A stretch of DNA of 64,000 nt from Secundilactobacillus silagei JCM 19001 (GCF_002217945.1 NZ_BCMG01000006.1:1-64000); one strand, 5' to 3'; counted from the stretch's first letter, positions 25,423 to 35,558 are shown. Numbers and translations are program-made. Notes: a model not told the origin generated them from the letters alone.

Positions 25423-26924
25423 ACTATGATTATCTTTTCACAAAAAACGATACCGTTTGTTACCGCATTCTATCGGAATTTAATGTTCGCACTGATTTCA
25501 CCATCACGAAGAGTGATCTTGGTGACATCTTTGACTTGACTTATTATCAGTTTCATAAGTATTTTGATCAAATCAACACGGATCTAGCGGCCGTATCGAA
25601 GGGCACCCCCTGCTACATTGATGACGCCCCCAATTCGTCCTGGAAAGCCTTTGGACTCAACACGTTTACTTTGCAAAAAATTGCCCTCGTTTACTTAAAC
25701 CGCTCGCCATTCATGATGGCGCTGGAATATCAATTTTTCTACGACACTCTGCATACCAAACGGGAGTTTATTACCGCCAATTATCTCAGTTCATCCGTTT
25801 TTTACCGGGCACTGGAATCCTTAGAACGTACGCTTAAAAAACACCATTTTTACCAGCCCAGTTCACTTTTTTCAGACCGGGAGTTCACCATCCGACTCCA
25901 TCTGTTCCAACTGTACTACACCATGTACAACAGCGTTTCGGAACCCTTTGAGTCCATTAATGATTTAATTACAGAGGTCATTCAGCAAATTTATCACGTA
26001 CTGCCAGTTGAAGTTGGGCCAACGTCCGAAACCAAATTATCCACTTTTCTCAGGATTTGGCTGCTGCGAATCTTTAATCAGCATGAGATCACAGACGCCG
26101 CCTTGGCACAAATTAAACTAGACGACCGTGGCAAACAGTTATTTGAATCACTTAAAACGTTATTTGCGGATCAAATCACCCTATCTAGCACCGAGTTTAA
26201 CTACCTGTATAATTTTTTGATTTCTCAAGGCTACTTAGGCAGCAAGATTCAAAACCAGACTGCTTCCTCCTTTCCAAGCGTGGTCCAGCTGTCAAAACAG
26301 TTCATGGATGGCATTTTACACGAGAACGTCTTAGTGGATACCAAACTAATGAACACCGATAAACTCTGGAGTCGGTTACTGCAGATCCATTTACAGTTCA
26401 CCACGTTTTATATCGAACCCACCACCTTTATCAATCCCAACCAGATGAAATTTTTCTCCGACTTGTACCCAACTTTTGACATCGCTATCCGCAAGATGAT
26501 CGGCTCGCTGCAGCAGCGAACGGATTTACACCTGACTAGCGATATGGCGGTGAACCTCTACTTTAGTTATATGTTTGCCTTGATCAACTCGATTCCACCG
26601 GAGCTGATGAAAGACCAGGTACACATTTGCGTTGATTTCTCGGAGGGCTCGCTATACACGGACTATGTGATTCAATCACTAGACTCTTTCAATCACGCCC
26701 ACTTGATCATCGACAAGGTCGTGAAGCCCGAAACTGATATTTATATTTCAGATTTCCATTCACCCAAGGTCAAGCAGCCGCAAATTATTTGGCAAGATCC
26801 TCCGACCGCACCAGATTGGGCCGAACTAGCCGATACTATTTTGGCCACCAAGCACGCCAAGTTGATCGAATTTTATCCGAATGCACAACCGTTTTGGGGA
26901 GGTGACAGTTCCGATGAAAAATAA
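25419..26924 (+). CDS. Mga/AtxA-type transcriptional regulator
   Basis: 501 aa. The N-terminal Mga HTH region (residues about 1-150) contains a first winged helix (FTITKSDLGDIFDLTYYQFHKYF) and a second (FITANYLSSSVFYRALESLERTL). A PRD-like helical region follows (about 190-380) and the last 100 residues resemble an EIIB-like domain (VHICVDFSEGSLYTDYVIQSL). Mga proteins activate surface-protein genes in streptococci and are often tuned by PTS phosphorylation. The next gene, a secreted MucBP protein, overlaps its end by 11 bases, so they are one operon. Several surface genes within 10 kb are plausible targets. An in-frame TAA just before the ATG rules out a longer protein. Confidence 0.82.
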   Translation: MNYDYLFTKNDTVCYRILSEFNVRTDFTITKSDLGDIFDLTYYQFHKYFDQINTDLAAVSKGTPCYIDDAPNSSWKAFGLNTFTLQKIALVYLNRSPFMMALEYQFFYDTLHTKREFITANYLSSSVFYRALESLERTLKKHHFYQPSSLFSDREFTIRLHLFQLYYTMYNSVSEPFESINDLITEVIQQIYHVLPVEVGPTSETKLSTFLRIWLLRIFNQHEITDAALAQIKLDDRGKQLFESLKTLFADQITLSSTEFNYLYNFLISQGYLGSKIQNQTASSFPSVVQLSKQFMDGILHENVLVDTKLMNTDKLWSRLLQIHLQFTTFYIEPTTFINPNQMKFFSDLYPTFDIAIRKMIGSLQQRTDLHLTSDMAVNLYFSYMFALINSIPPELMKDQVHICVDFSEGSLYTDYVIQSLDSFNHAHLIIDKVVKPETDIYISDFHSPKVKQPQIIWQDPPTAPDWAELADTILATKHAKLIEFYPNAQPFWGGDSSDEK

Positions 26925-29046
26925 TACTAAATGGTTCTTCACTAGCCTGTTTTCAGCCGTTCTCTTGAGTACCCTTCAAGCTCAGCAGGTTCAGGCTGAC
27001 ACTGCGTCCACTACTCAGAGTTCAGACACGCAGACCACGCAGGCAGCTACGACTTCTGAAACCCAAACTAATCAAGAAGTCCCACTACGCAACGGTAGTT
27101 CAAGTCAACCTGATACCAGTTCTTCTGCGACCACCCAACCGACAAAAAGTACCACGGACTCTTCAGCTACCAATTCAACGAAATCAACTACGGACAGTGA
27201 AACCACCAAACCGGCAGCAACGGCAGCCAAACTCACCGCTGCAAAACAGGCAGCGGCCAAAATCTTTCAGCAAACCCATCAACCGCAAACGGTCACCGCG
27301 GTAGCCGCACCACTTGAGGTAACCGGATCAGTGACTTTCAAATACATCGACAGCACCAATCGTCAGCCGATTACCTTCGACGGCGCGGAATCCTCATCAC
27401 CAGCTTTAGTTAATAATCACCACGTCACCAGCTTAACGATTCACACCTCTGAGCCTGATCCCGCTACAGCTGACACTGGTGACAAGGCCCAGTACGCAGT
27501 GGCCATACCGGGCTACGCGTACGTTGGCGACCCAACAACCGACGTGCCGGCGACTTTCTCCGCTAGCAACCAGACAGTTAACCTGACGTACACGCCATTG
27601 GCCGGCTTAGACGTGAAGTACGTTGACGTCAACGATCCCGATAAGCTCTTATGGTCTTACAAGCTAAACTCCAAGTATCAATTTGCGGGCGACAGCTACA
27701 AAACGGATTACTTTCCAATTCCGTTTAACGGCTATACCTTTGACCACGTTGAGGGTAATGCCACTGGTCAATTCGGTCAGCTAGTTCATTCAGCGACCGA
27801 TGCCAATCCGATTCAAATTACTTATTACTATACTGAAGACCCAGCTTATACTGGGCCAACAGGTATCCCCTTAACCACGACTGCGCTGCATCAGCAGCAA
27901 TCGCCAATGGCCAGTTCCAAGCACCCTGGTGACCCAATTGAAACAACGCCAAGTCACGTTCCTGGTTATACCTTGATTTCTACCATGGGCATCTTTCAAG
28001 GTACTATGCCGAACCATGGTGAAAACGCCATTGAGGAATATCTAAGCAACTCACCTGTGACCGTCAACTACATTGATAAGGCAACTGGCGCCGTGCTTAA
28101 AACGATAACGATCGGCACGGTTGACGTTGTTCATGGTATCTTCCCAGACGGTCAATACCAGACCAGTGTTCAGCCAATTGCTGGCTACCAATTGGACCAC
28201 ATCATTGGCGCAACCAGTGGTAATTTCGACCCGGTTAATAAACAGGTCAACTACTACTATCACAAAACGGCTGCGATCCCGGCTGATTCAGAAACAACTG
28301 AATACGGGTCATCCAGCACAGCAAGCAATGGTCCCAGCACCACTACACCGAAGGCCACCATTAACAATGTTCCTACTGTAACGTCAGCTGCTAAAATGCC
28401 AAACACTTTGAGCAGCGCGATCATTAACTACATTGGTCCCAACAATCACCTAATCGACATTAAGATCGTTTCCGGCAGGATTGGCAATTTCATCAAACCA
28501 ATGCTGAGTTCAACGATCATTAAGCACAGTAAGCAGGGGTATCAAACGCTTTCGTCAAGCATCCAAGAAGCGACGATCTTCACCCCTAAGATTCAGGAAT
28601 ACTTTGTGCATTTAGTAGAATCAGGCTCTGGCAACCCGTTTGTGCAACACACGATGCCAGCATTGAACCGCTTGAACGACCTCGTTAAACATAACGATGA
28701 CGCGAAGAATTCTGCAGATGATGATCAGCATGAAACTAATCAGGGTTATGGTCAGAACGCTAATAACAAACGTTCTAATAAAAACGGTCTGCCTGGCCAG
28801 CTTCAAGAACTAGACGCCGTGCATAAGTCTCAAGACCAGTCCGATGATAAATCACCCCACGGTAACAATTACAGCCGTCAAATCAGTGCTACTTATCAAG
28901 ATGATTTGGCTAGATTAGCCCACTTTTACCATAACGGTGGTGGCGGTAGTGGCAATGACAATTCATTCTCATCACTAGCAGACTACTTCGAAATCTTATC
29001 CGGCAAAATTAACTTTGGTGAACGTCCAGTTAAGGGCAGTGAATAA
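26914..29046 (+). CDS. Secreted MucBP-repeat protein without a cell-wall anchor
   Basis: 710 aa from ATG 26914, with GGGGAGGTGA at 26897-26906; the longer reading from 26881 lies wholly inside the Mga gene. Signal peptide: KWFFTSLFSAVLLSTLQAQ cut after VQAD. A Thr/Ser/Gln-rich linker runs to about residue 130. Four MucBP-like modules follow: VTFKYIDSTNRQ, LDVKYVDVNDPDK, VTVNYIDKATGAV (best match, with QLDHIIGATSGNFDP and VNYYYHK) and AIINYIGPNNHLI. The last 140 residues are Asn/Asp/His/Gly-rich and end without LPxTG or a membrane helix. It may be released or held by other surface proteins. Co-translated with the Mga regulator. Confidence 0.85.
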   Translation: MKNNTKWFFTSLFSAVLLSTLQAQQVQADTASTTQSSDTQTTQAATTSETQTNQEVPLRNGSSSQPDTSSSATTQPTKSTTDSSATNSTKSTTDSETTKPAATAAKLTAAKQAAAKIFQQTHQPQTVTAVAAPLEVTGSVTFKYIDSTNRQPITFDGAESSSPALVNNHHVTSLTIHTSEPDPATADTGDKAQYAVAIPGYAYVGDPTTDVPATFSASNQTVNLTYTPLAGLDVKYVDVNDPDKLLWSYKLNSKYQFAGDSYKTDYFPIPFNGYTFDHVEGNATGQFGQLVHSATDANPIQITYYYTEDPAYTGPTGIPLTTTALHQQQSPMASSKHPGDPIETTPSHVPGYTLISTMGIFQGTMPNHGENAIEEYLSNSPVTVNYIDKATGAVLKTITIGTVDVVHGIFPDGQYQTSVQPIAGYQLDHIIGATSGNFDPVNKQVNYYYHKTAAIPADSETTEYGSSSTASNGPSTTTPKATINNVPTVTSAAKMPNTLSSAIINYIGPNNHLIDIKIVSGRIGNFIKPMLSSTIIKHSKQGYQTLSSSIQEATIFTPKIQEYFVHLVESGSGNPFVQHTMPALNRLNDLVKHNDDAKNSADDDQHETNQGYGQNANNKRSNKNGLPGQLQELDAVHKSQDQSDDKSPHGNNYSRQISATYQDDLARLAHFYHNGGGGSGNDNSFSSLADYFEILSGKINFGERPVKGSE

Positions 29047-29051
29047 GCAAC

Positions 29052-29087
29052 AAAAACGGAAGCGCTCAAAAGCACTTCCGTTTTTGT
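29052..29087. terminator. Bidirectional terminator
   Basis: AAAAACGGAAGCGCT pairs with AGCACTTCCGTTTTT around CAAA. It has T-runs on both strands and separates the MucBP gene from the convergent HAD gene. Confidence 0.88.
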
Positions 29088-29100
29088 TTCGATAATTATT

Positions 29101-29754
29101 TTATGGTAGATACTGCAATGCTTCAGCCAACGTTTTTACTTCATGGGTCGGTTGAACTGAAGTTGCCTTGGCATTGATTCGATTGACCCAGATCGATGGT
29201 GATTTCATCGCATGTACCGGCACAATATCACTGGGATACCCTTCAGCGATATGCCAGTGATTATCCGCGGTAAAACCATAGTGGTCGGCCACTGCTTTAA
29301 AGAAATGCAGATCCGGTTTGTAGGCGTGAACATCTTCTGCCAGCCAAATATCAGTTGGCACAACCAGCGCTTTAGCGTTTGCCGTAATGATATCCCACGA
29401 AGAGTTGGACATCAAGATCAGTTGATACCCCCTACTCCGCAATTCTTTAAGGGTCGGCACAACTTCAGGAAACGGTTTTAATTCCCGATGTGCCTGTAAA
29501 ACATCAATAAAGTGTTCTTCGAATTTGTGTTCAAGGTTAAACGTGTAATCCAGATGAATCAGGTTGTTCCGTAATAAAACGGTGTAATCAAGGTACGGAT
29601 GCATGTTGTCGCGACTAGCTTGATAAGTCATAAACCGCTGTTTAGCCGTTTGCGGATTCACACCAATGCTTTTTCCAATTTGGGCAACCGTTTCATATAA
29701 TGGCGCTTCATCTAGCAGCGTCCCATAAACATCAAACGTCAGGTATTTTGCCAT
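29101..29754 (-). CDS. HAD-superfamily hydrolase, haloacid dehalogenase type II-like
   Basis: 217 aa. Motif I is FDVYGTLLD (nucleophilic Asp), motif II LMSNSS, motif III YKPD and motif IV IAEGYPSDIVP, with a helical cap between motifs I and II. The cap and motif IV are like type II 2-haloacid dehalogenases and related phosphatases. Start at 29754, where AAAGGAGC precedes the ATG; the longer ORF from 29814 has no ribosome site. Substrate unknown. It stands alone between surface-protein genes. Confidence 0.88.
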   Translation of the reverse strand: MAKYLTFDVYGTLLDEAPLYETVAQIGKSIGVNPQTAKQRFMTYQASRDNMHPYLDYTVLLRNNLIHLDYTFNLEHKFEEHFIDVLQAHRELKPFPEVVPTLKELRSRGYQLILMSNSSWDIITANAKALVVPTDIWLAEDVHAYKPDLHFFKAVADHYGFTADNHWHIAEGYPSDIVPVHAMKSPSIWVNRINAKATSVQPTHEVKTLAEALQYLP

Positions 29755-30042
29755 ATTACTTGCTCCTTTATCATTTCTACATTCAGCATAGCAGATGTCC
29801 ATTGTTTCTCTCAAGGTAACTTAAGCAATCTTTCATAGAAACCAGTCGTCATTTTAGAGCAGTTGTTATTAAAATGTGACTCAATCAGCATTGATTTTTA
29901 AATCTATTTTTCACGCCAAAATTTTTCTTACCACACCACCTTAATCCACTAGCAGTAACAGTTTTACTGACATACCTGAACACATTAAGATTATTCGTAA
30001 GTTTTTCATGATTAACTTCACCTATAATCGCCTAATTATAGC
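29755..30042. other. Intergenic region upstream of the first lectin-like gene
   Basis: AT-rich, without ORFs. It holds the promoter side of the leftward HAD gene and ends at the promoter of the lectin-like protein. I see no further structure. Confidence 0.4.
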
Positions 30043-30071
30043 TTGTGATAATTATAACTTGGTGTTAGTAT
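30043..30071 (+). promoter_or_regulatory. Promoter of the first lectin-like surface gene
   Basis: TTGTGA (30043-30048), 17 nt, TAGTAT (30066-30071). The -10 lies within TGGTG-N6-CACCA-like symmetry (about 30060-30078), a possible regulator site. Confidence 0.45.
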
Positions 30072-30145
30072 CACCAGTGGAGGGTAAATGTTATAGTTTT
30101 TGATTTTTGTTTGAAAGTTTCAAATAGGAGAGGGGCAATTTTACT

Positions 30146-32461
30146 ATGTCAAGAAACAATTTAGTATCACCATTTATTGAAAATAAACACACTGTTAGGC
30201 TCTACAAACAAGGAAAACGCTGGGTAACAATCGGGATTACCATGGCGACCTTAGCTGGCATTTCATTGGCTACTGGCACCACTGCAAAAGCTGCGGACAA
30301 CGCGGCTGGGGATGCAGCACCAGAAACGAGTCAAAGTGCAGCCAACACGCCATCAAATACCGCAACGTTGCGGACACCGGCGAAACCTGCTGCAAATGCA
30401 GTAAATGGTGCAACGGGATCAGCAAACGCTAATACTACAAATGCTTCGCCAACAACTAATTCAGCTAATAGCAAGCAAAATGCAGCTGCAGCAGCCAATC
30501 CAAAAGTAGCACCTACTCCTGCACCAGCACCGGCTCCGGTTCAAACACCTCAAGCGACTGCAACTAATACAATCGTTAAAACCACCGATGCCAAGGGTAA
30601 TGCATCGACTGATCCGACTAAAACCGAGACCAATAATCCCGTTCAAGTCAGTGGCCAAGAAGTTGCGGATAAGTTCACGACTGGTGGCAGTAAACGAATA
30701 GATCCTATGGGTGACGATACTATAGGAATCATTAGTAACTCTAATAGTAATTCTAATGGTTTAGTTAGCCCTGAAATAACTGGTGATACCGTTCAATTAA
30801 CTAACCCTAAGAATGAAAAATATGTTGAAGATGGTGCGGTAGTGGCAAATGATGCCGTTGATTTTAAGACTGACTTTAATCTGAATGCCACCGTTAACGT
30901 TAACTGGGACCCTAGTATGGGTTGGCTCGGTGGTGACGGAATGGCTGTTTCTTTTCAACCACTTGACCTTAATACTGCCATATTGAAAGCTAAACAAGGC
31001 AGTTATATGGGATTAGTTCCAAATACTAAAGGTACGATCAGCTATATCGTTTCATCTAACGCTATTGGCTTATCCCCTGCAACGGTTGACGGCAAACCAT
31101 ATAATAGGAATAGTCACTGGGTAATTTATCAATCCGGCTCTAATAGCACTGATGCTATTGGGAATGTCTACGATACTAAAATTTCAACACCGCAGGGCGG
31201 ATCAACTGGTAGCATAACTTACACTTTTAACGTAAATTATATTACTGATAAACCTAATGACCCCAATAACAATAAAGTAGTCACTGAAATTTTAGATAGT
31301 AATAATAATATTGTTCAAAAATATACTAAAGCAGTTGGTCCTGATCAGATTGGCCATAACTACGTTTTAGGTGTTACGGCCGCTTCTGCTGATTCCAAAG
31401 CTGCATATATAGTAAAAATTAATAAATACGGGTACGTCCCTGCCGATGCCAAATTAAATATTACCAGTAACTTGCCTACCAACGCGCCTAGCGTTCAACA
31501 GTCTGGTATTCTTGGTACGCCAGGCCAAGTCATTGCCTTCTATAAGGCTGGTACTCAAGCGCCAACGACTGATGCTAATGGTAAAGCCGTTTCGGTCGCC
31601 TATGCAGTGCCAACGGTTCCTGACTATACGCTAGCAGGATCACAGTTCATCACGTTAACTGCCGGCGGTGTCAATAACATTGAATTAAACTATGCTAAAG
31701 TACAAACGGTTACAGCAACCGTTACCATTCCAAGTAACCTTGGTAATCAAACCGTTTCTAAGGTAACCGGTGTTGTTAACACGATCATCAACGTTCCCGT
31801 TCCAACCATTTCTGGCTACACCAAAGATAAAACAACGGTTCCAGCTACTGTCAATGATGACAACACGATTACCGTAAACACGCCTAAGGCTAAAACTGGC
31901 GACGCGGGTTATGTTACCTATACTAAGATAAAAACAACTGATGATAATAATCAACCAGGTGGTTCAACCACAGAGACTACCCAAACGGATACGACAACAC
32001 CGCCAACCACAACGCCTACTACTACGGATTCAGATAACGATATAACGACACCTACAACTGCTACGGATTCAAGTAATGACACAGCAGCGCCTACAGCTAC
32101 TAAGAAGTCAAAGAATAGTCAAGTAACGCCGTCGATCTCAACAGATTCAAGTAAAGGTACAGTTGTTCCTGAAGCACAATCCGCAACTCAAAGTGGCAGT
32201 CAATCAACCACTGAACAACACGCTGCAACAGTTGCATCATCGGTAACTGGTCAGGCTAAGGTTACTAAATTATCCAATTCAGTAACCGCTCCAAGTCAAT
32301 CAGCAACTGGTCAAAAAGGAACCGCTCAAAATGCCAGTGGTCAACTACCACAAACTAATGAGCAATCTGATCAGACTAAAACAACTGGTTTCTTGGGATT
32401 GATCATGCTGAGTCTCCTAAGTTTCTTCGGACTTAGAAGAAAACAGACTGGTGATAAATAA
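30146..32461 (+). CDS. LPQTNE-anchored surface protein with L-type lectin-like domain
   Basis: 771 aa. KLYKQGKRW-like signal (RLYKQGKRWVTIGITMATLA), then a Ala/Thr/Asn-rich linker to about 180. Residues about 220-440 look like a bacterial L-type (legume) lectin domain: VNVNWDPSMGWLGGDGMAVSF, SHWVIYQSG, TGSITYTFNVNY and NYVLGVTAASADSKA. A MucBP-like module (VAYAVPTVPDYTLAGSQF) and one copy of a 75-residue repeat (VTATVTIPSNLGNQTV to GDAGYVTYT) follow. A Thr/Ser spacer leads to LPQTNE, a helix and RRKQTGDK. Good ribosome site (GGAGAGGGG). It is a paralogue of the next gene. Likely glycan-binding adhesin. Confidence 0.9.
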   Translation: MSRNNLVSPFIENKHTVRLYKQGKRWVTIGITMATLAGISLATGTTAKAADNAAGDAAPETSQSAANTPSNTATLRTPAKPAANAVNGATGSANANTTNASPTTNSANSKQNAAAAANPKVAPTPAPAPAPVQTPQATATNTIVKTTDAKGNASTDPTKTETNNPVQVSGQEVADKFTTGGSKRIDPMGDDTIGIISNSNSNSNGLVSPEITGDTVQLTNPKNEKYVEDGAVVANDAVDFKTDFNLNATVNVNWDPSMGWLGGDGMAVSFQPLDLNTAILKAKQGSYMGLVPNTKGTISYIVSSNAIGLSPATVDGKPYNRNSHWVIYQSGSNSTDAIGNVYDTKISTPQGGSTGSITYTFNVNYITDKPNDPNNNKVVTEILDSNNNIVQKYTKAVGPDQIGHNYVLGVTAASADSKAAYIVKINKYGYVPADAKLNITSNLPTNAPSVQQSGILGTPGQVIAFYKAGTQAPTTDANGKAVSVAYAVPTVPDYTLAGSQFITLTAGGVNNIELNYAKVQTVTATVTIPSNLGNQTVSKVTGVVNTIINVPVPTISGYTKDKTTVPATVNDDNTITVNTPKAKTGDAGYVTYTKIKTTDDNNQPGGSTTETTQTDTTTPPTTTPTTTDSDNDITTPTTATDSSNDTAAPTATKKSKNSQVTPSISTDSSKGTVVPEAQSATQSGSQSTTEQHAATVASSVTGQAKVTKLSNSVTAPSQSATGQKGTAQNASGQLPQTNEQSDQTKTTGFLGLIMLSLLSFFGLRRKQTGDK

Positions 32462-32516
32462 AGTACAGTCATATTCTGAAAGTGAAAAAAGTTAGACAAG
32501 TAAATATCGTTTAACC

Positions 32517-32562
32517 CAAAATGACCTGATTTCTAAATTCAAATGAAATCAGGTCATTTTTT
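32517..32562 (+). terminator. Terminator between the two lectin-like genes
   Basis: AAAATGACCTGATTTC pairs perfectly with GAAATCAGGTCATTTT and ends in TTTTTT. It shows the paralogues are transcribed separately. Confidence 0.88.
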
Positions 32563-32755
32563 GCAGTCGAATTAACGACTATCACTGCCCTATTTAGAGT
32601 AACTATTGCCGGTAAAAATAAAGCCTTTAAATCTAGAGCATATCCACCTACATTACTGATATTTTATGATATGATTATTTTTGGAGGGGTACTGTCATCA
32701 CACCCTATTATTGGGATGCTGATAGCTAAATTAAAAAGGAGTGGACAATTTTACG

Positions 32756-35551
32756 ATGTCAAAAAATAACTTAAAGTCACCATTTATAAAAGAGAAACAT
32801 ACTGTCAAACTATATAAAGCAGGTAAGCAATGGGCCATCATGGGCATGACTGTTGCTACCCTTGCTGGTATTTCATTAGCCACCGGTACTACTGCAAAAG
32901 CAATGGAGACAACGACTAACGATGCAACCCCTGCAACTAGTCAAAACCTGCAGCATACCGGAACTGATGAATCGCAACCAGCCACTGATCCCGCAACAAG
33001 CACGGAAACAAAGACCGTTCCAGCATCAGCAAATAATGCGGAAACACCCGCTAATGTAGCAACTTCCAATACAGGTAATACCGGAGCTTCGTCCAATAAC
33101 ACATCGGGGCAAACCATAAATGCTAGGACCGATACTGCGTCAAATGCCCCAACTGGTTCAACAACTGCTGAACCCCAAGCAACCCCTGCAACAAATGCCA
33201 CTGTAAATCCAGTTGCCGCACCGGCACCAGAACCAGAAGCGCCAACAGCCGAAACAAATCCAATCGTCGCCACCACTGACCAGTCAGGTACCGCCTCCAC
33301 TGATCCAACGAAAACTGGGAACAGCTCACCGGTTAAAATTGAAGGGCAGCAAATTGCGGAACACTTTGTCGCCGGTGGTAACGGTGGTCCAACTACCCCT
33401 CAGATCAATGGCAATACCGCCAATCTAACTATACCAACCGATCCTGATTACGTTCAAAACGCTGCTGTGATTGCTAAAGACGCCGTTGATTTTAATAGTG
33501 ATTTTAGTTTAAACGCCACTGTTAACGTTAACTGGGACCCTAGTATGGGCTCTTGGCTCGGTGGCGATGGTATGGCAGTCGCCTTTCAGCCAATTTCCAC
33601 TAATGATGCTTTAACCAAAGGCGCAACCGGTGGCGGTATGGGATTAGTTCAAACTGATGATCAAGCCCAACCGATTGCTGGCACAATTAGTTACATCATT
33701 TCAACGAATGCGCTTGGTCAATCACCATTAACGGTAGATGGTGCACCCAATACTAATAGCCATCACTGGGTAATCTATCAATCAGGTTCTGCCAGCAGTC
33801 AAGCTACTGGTGGCGTCTATGATACTGGCGTAGCAGTACCATCGGCAACTCAAACAACTGGTAACTTAACCTACACCTTTGATGTCAAATACGAAGCTGA
33901 TACTAAACAATTAGTCACTAACATTTTAGATACTAACGGTAATTCGGTTAAAACCTTCACCCAAACTATTAAGCCTGAGCAAATGGGTAAAAACTACGTA
34001 CTGGGTGTCACCGCTTCGACAGCTGCTTCAAAGGCTGCCTACAATGTCACTATTAACAGTTACGCTTACGTTCCTGCTGATGCTAAATTAAACATTACGA
34101 GTAACCAGCCCAGCGTTGGTCAATCAGGGATCAACGGTACCCCTGGACAAGTAATCGCCTTTTATCAATCAGGAACTGCTGCACCAACGACCGATACTAA
34201 CAACAACCCCGTTTCAGTGGCGTATGAAGTCCCAACTGTTCAAGGGTATACCTTAGCCTCACCGCAATTCGTAACCTTAACAGCTGGCGGTGAAAACAAT
34301 GTCAATTTAATTTATACGGGCAATCCGGTGACGACCACGGTGACCATTCCCTCCAATCAAGGTGATCAAACCGTTACTAATGTCACGGGGCACGTTGGTG
34401 ATACCATCAACGTAACTGTCCCATCACTTACTGGCTATACTGCCGATAAAGATGCGGTTGCAGCTACGATTAATCCCAATGGTACGATCACGGTTAACAC
34501 GCCTAAAACTCAAACTGGCGATGCCGGCTATGTCACCTATACGGGTGATCCAGTAACGGCCACGGTGACGATTCCTTCTAACAAGGGTAATCAAACTGTT
34601 ACTAACGTTTCTGGCAAAGTTGGCGATACGGTCCAAGTTTCGGTACCAACAATTAACGGCTATACGGCTGACAAAGCTTCAGTCGCTGCGACGGTTAATA
34701 CAGATGGCTCCATCGTTGTTAACGTCCCTAAGGCTCAAACTGGCGATGCAGGTTACGTCACCTATACAGGAGACCCAGTTACAGCCACGGTCACGATTCC
34801 TTCTAACCAAGGTAACCAAACCGTTGCCGGTGTAACGGGTAAAGTTGGCGATACAGTCAATGTATCCGTACCAACAATCAACGGTTACACTGCTGATAAA
34901 TCCACAGTAGCTGCAACAGTTAATGCCGACAATACGATTACTGTAAACGATCCTAAGGCTAGTTCCGGTGATGCCGGCTATGTCACCTACACGGTAATCT
35001 CAAGCCAACCTGATAATAATCAACCTAATAATCAACCCGGTGGATCAACGGGAACTAACCCATCAAATCCAACAACACCAGCAACTACAACTGATGCTAA
35101 TGATGATACGGTAACACCAGTAACTACCAATGATTCAAATGATGGATCAACCACATTGACCGACACAACAGATTCAACGAATGGCACAAAACCATCGGCC
35201 ATCACAACGGGTTCAAGTAACGCTACCGCTATACCTGAAGCTGAAACACAATCAACGAATCAAGGTAGCAGCCAATCTCAAAATAGCAGTCAGTCAACTA
35301 CTGAACAGCATTCAGCAGTAGTCCCATTGTCAACAACTAACCAACCACAGATGACGAAATCATCAAATTCAATAGCAACTCCAGGTCAATCAACAATGAC
35401 TCAAAAAGAAACGGTTCAAAATAACAGTGGTCAGTTACCACAAACTAATGAACAATCTGATCAAGCTAAAGCAACTGGTCTCTTAGGCTTGATTATGATT
35501 AGCCTGTTAAGTTTATTCGGTCTTAGAAGAAAACAAACTGACGATAAATAA
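32756..35551 (+). CDS. LPQTNE-anchored surface protein with L-type lectin-like domain and three 75-aa repeats
   Basis: 931 aa. I use ATG 32756 (AAGGAG at 32736-32741) rather than GTG 32741, because it aligns with the paralogue start (MSKNNLKSPF versus MSRNNLVSPF). KLYKAGKQWAIMGMTVATLA is the signal. The lectin-like domain (VNVNWDPSMGSWLGGDGMAV, HHWVIYQSGSAS, NYVLGVTASTAASKA) covers about residues 235-450. Three tandem 75-residue repeats follow, then a Thr/Asn/Asp-rich spacer, LPQTNE, a helix and RRKQTDDK. The protein is the 30146 product with two additional repeats, so the pair arose by local duplication and repeat expansion. Confidence 0.92.
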   Translation: MSKNNLKSPFIKEKHTVKLYKAGKQWAIMGMTVATLAGISLATGTTAKAMETTTNDATPATSQNLQHTGTDESQPATDPATSTETKTVPASANNAETPANVATSNTGNTGASSNNTSGQTINARTDTASNAPTGSTTAEPQATPATNATVNPVAAPAPEPEAPTAETNPIVATTDQSGTASTDPTKTGNSSPVKIEGQQIAEHFVAGGNGGPTTPQINGNTANLTIPTDPDYVQNAAVIAKDAVDFNSDFSLNATVNVNWDPSMGSWLGGDGMAVAFQPISTNDALTKGATGGGMGLVQTDDQAQPIAGTISYIISTNALGQSPLTVDGAPNTNSHHWVIYQSGSASSQATGGVYDTGVAVPSATQTTGNLTYTFDVKYEADTKQLVTNILDTNGNSVKTFTQTIKPEQMGKNYVLGVTASTAASKAAYNVTINSYAYVPADAKLNITSNQPSVGQSGINGTPGQVIAFYQSGTAAPTTDTNNNPVSVAYEVPTVQGYTLASPQFVTLTAGGENNVNLIYTGNPVTTTVTIPSNQGDQTVTNVTGHVGDTINVTVPSLTGYTADKDAVAATINPNGTITVNTPKTQTGDAGYVTYTGDPVTATVTIPSNKGNQTVTNVSGKVGDTVQVSVPTINGYTADKASVAATVNTDGSIVVNVPKAQTGDAGYVTYTGDPVTATVTIPSNQGNQTVAGVTGKVGDTVNVSVPTINGYTADKSTVAATVNADNTITVNDPKASSGDAGYVTYTVISSQPDNNQPNNQPGGSTGTNPSNPTTPATTTDANDDTVTPVTTNDSNDGSTTLTDTTDSTNGTKPSAITTGSSNATAIPEAETQSTNQGSSQSQNSSQSTTEQHSAVVPLSTTNQPQMTKSSNSIATPGQSTMTQKETVQNNSGQLPQTNEQSDQAKATGLLGLIMISLLSLFGLRRKQTDDK
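34327..35000 (+). repeat. Three tandem 225-bp coding repeats
   Basis: Units start near 34327, 34552 and 34777. Each encodes VT[TA]TVTIPSN.G.QTV at its start and GDAGYVTYT at its end, in frame. The paralogue has one unit near 31698-31925. The units are stalk-like MucBP-type modules. Confidence 0.85.
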
Positions 35552-35558
35552 TTTTAAA

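Noticed and set aside
32716-32769. Small ORF of 17 codons overlapping the second lectin-like start
   Set aside because: Its own ribosome site is poor and the AAGGAG inside it serves the main gene; likely chance.
32941-33300. Leftward ORF of 119 aa, Val/Ala-rich
   Set aside because: Antisense to the Thr/Ala/Pro linker of the second lectin-like protein; same artefact.
34327-35000. CRISPR-like or satellite repeat array
   Set aside because: The repeats are 225 bp, contiguous, in frame and encode protein modules; there are no unique spacers.
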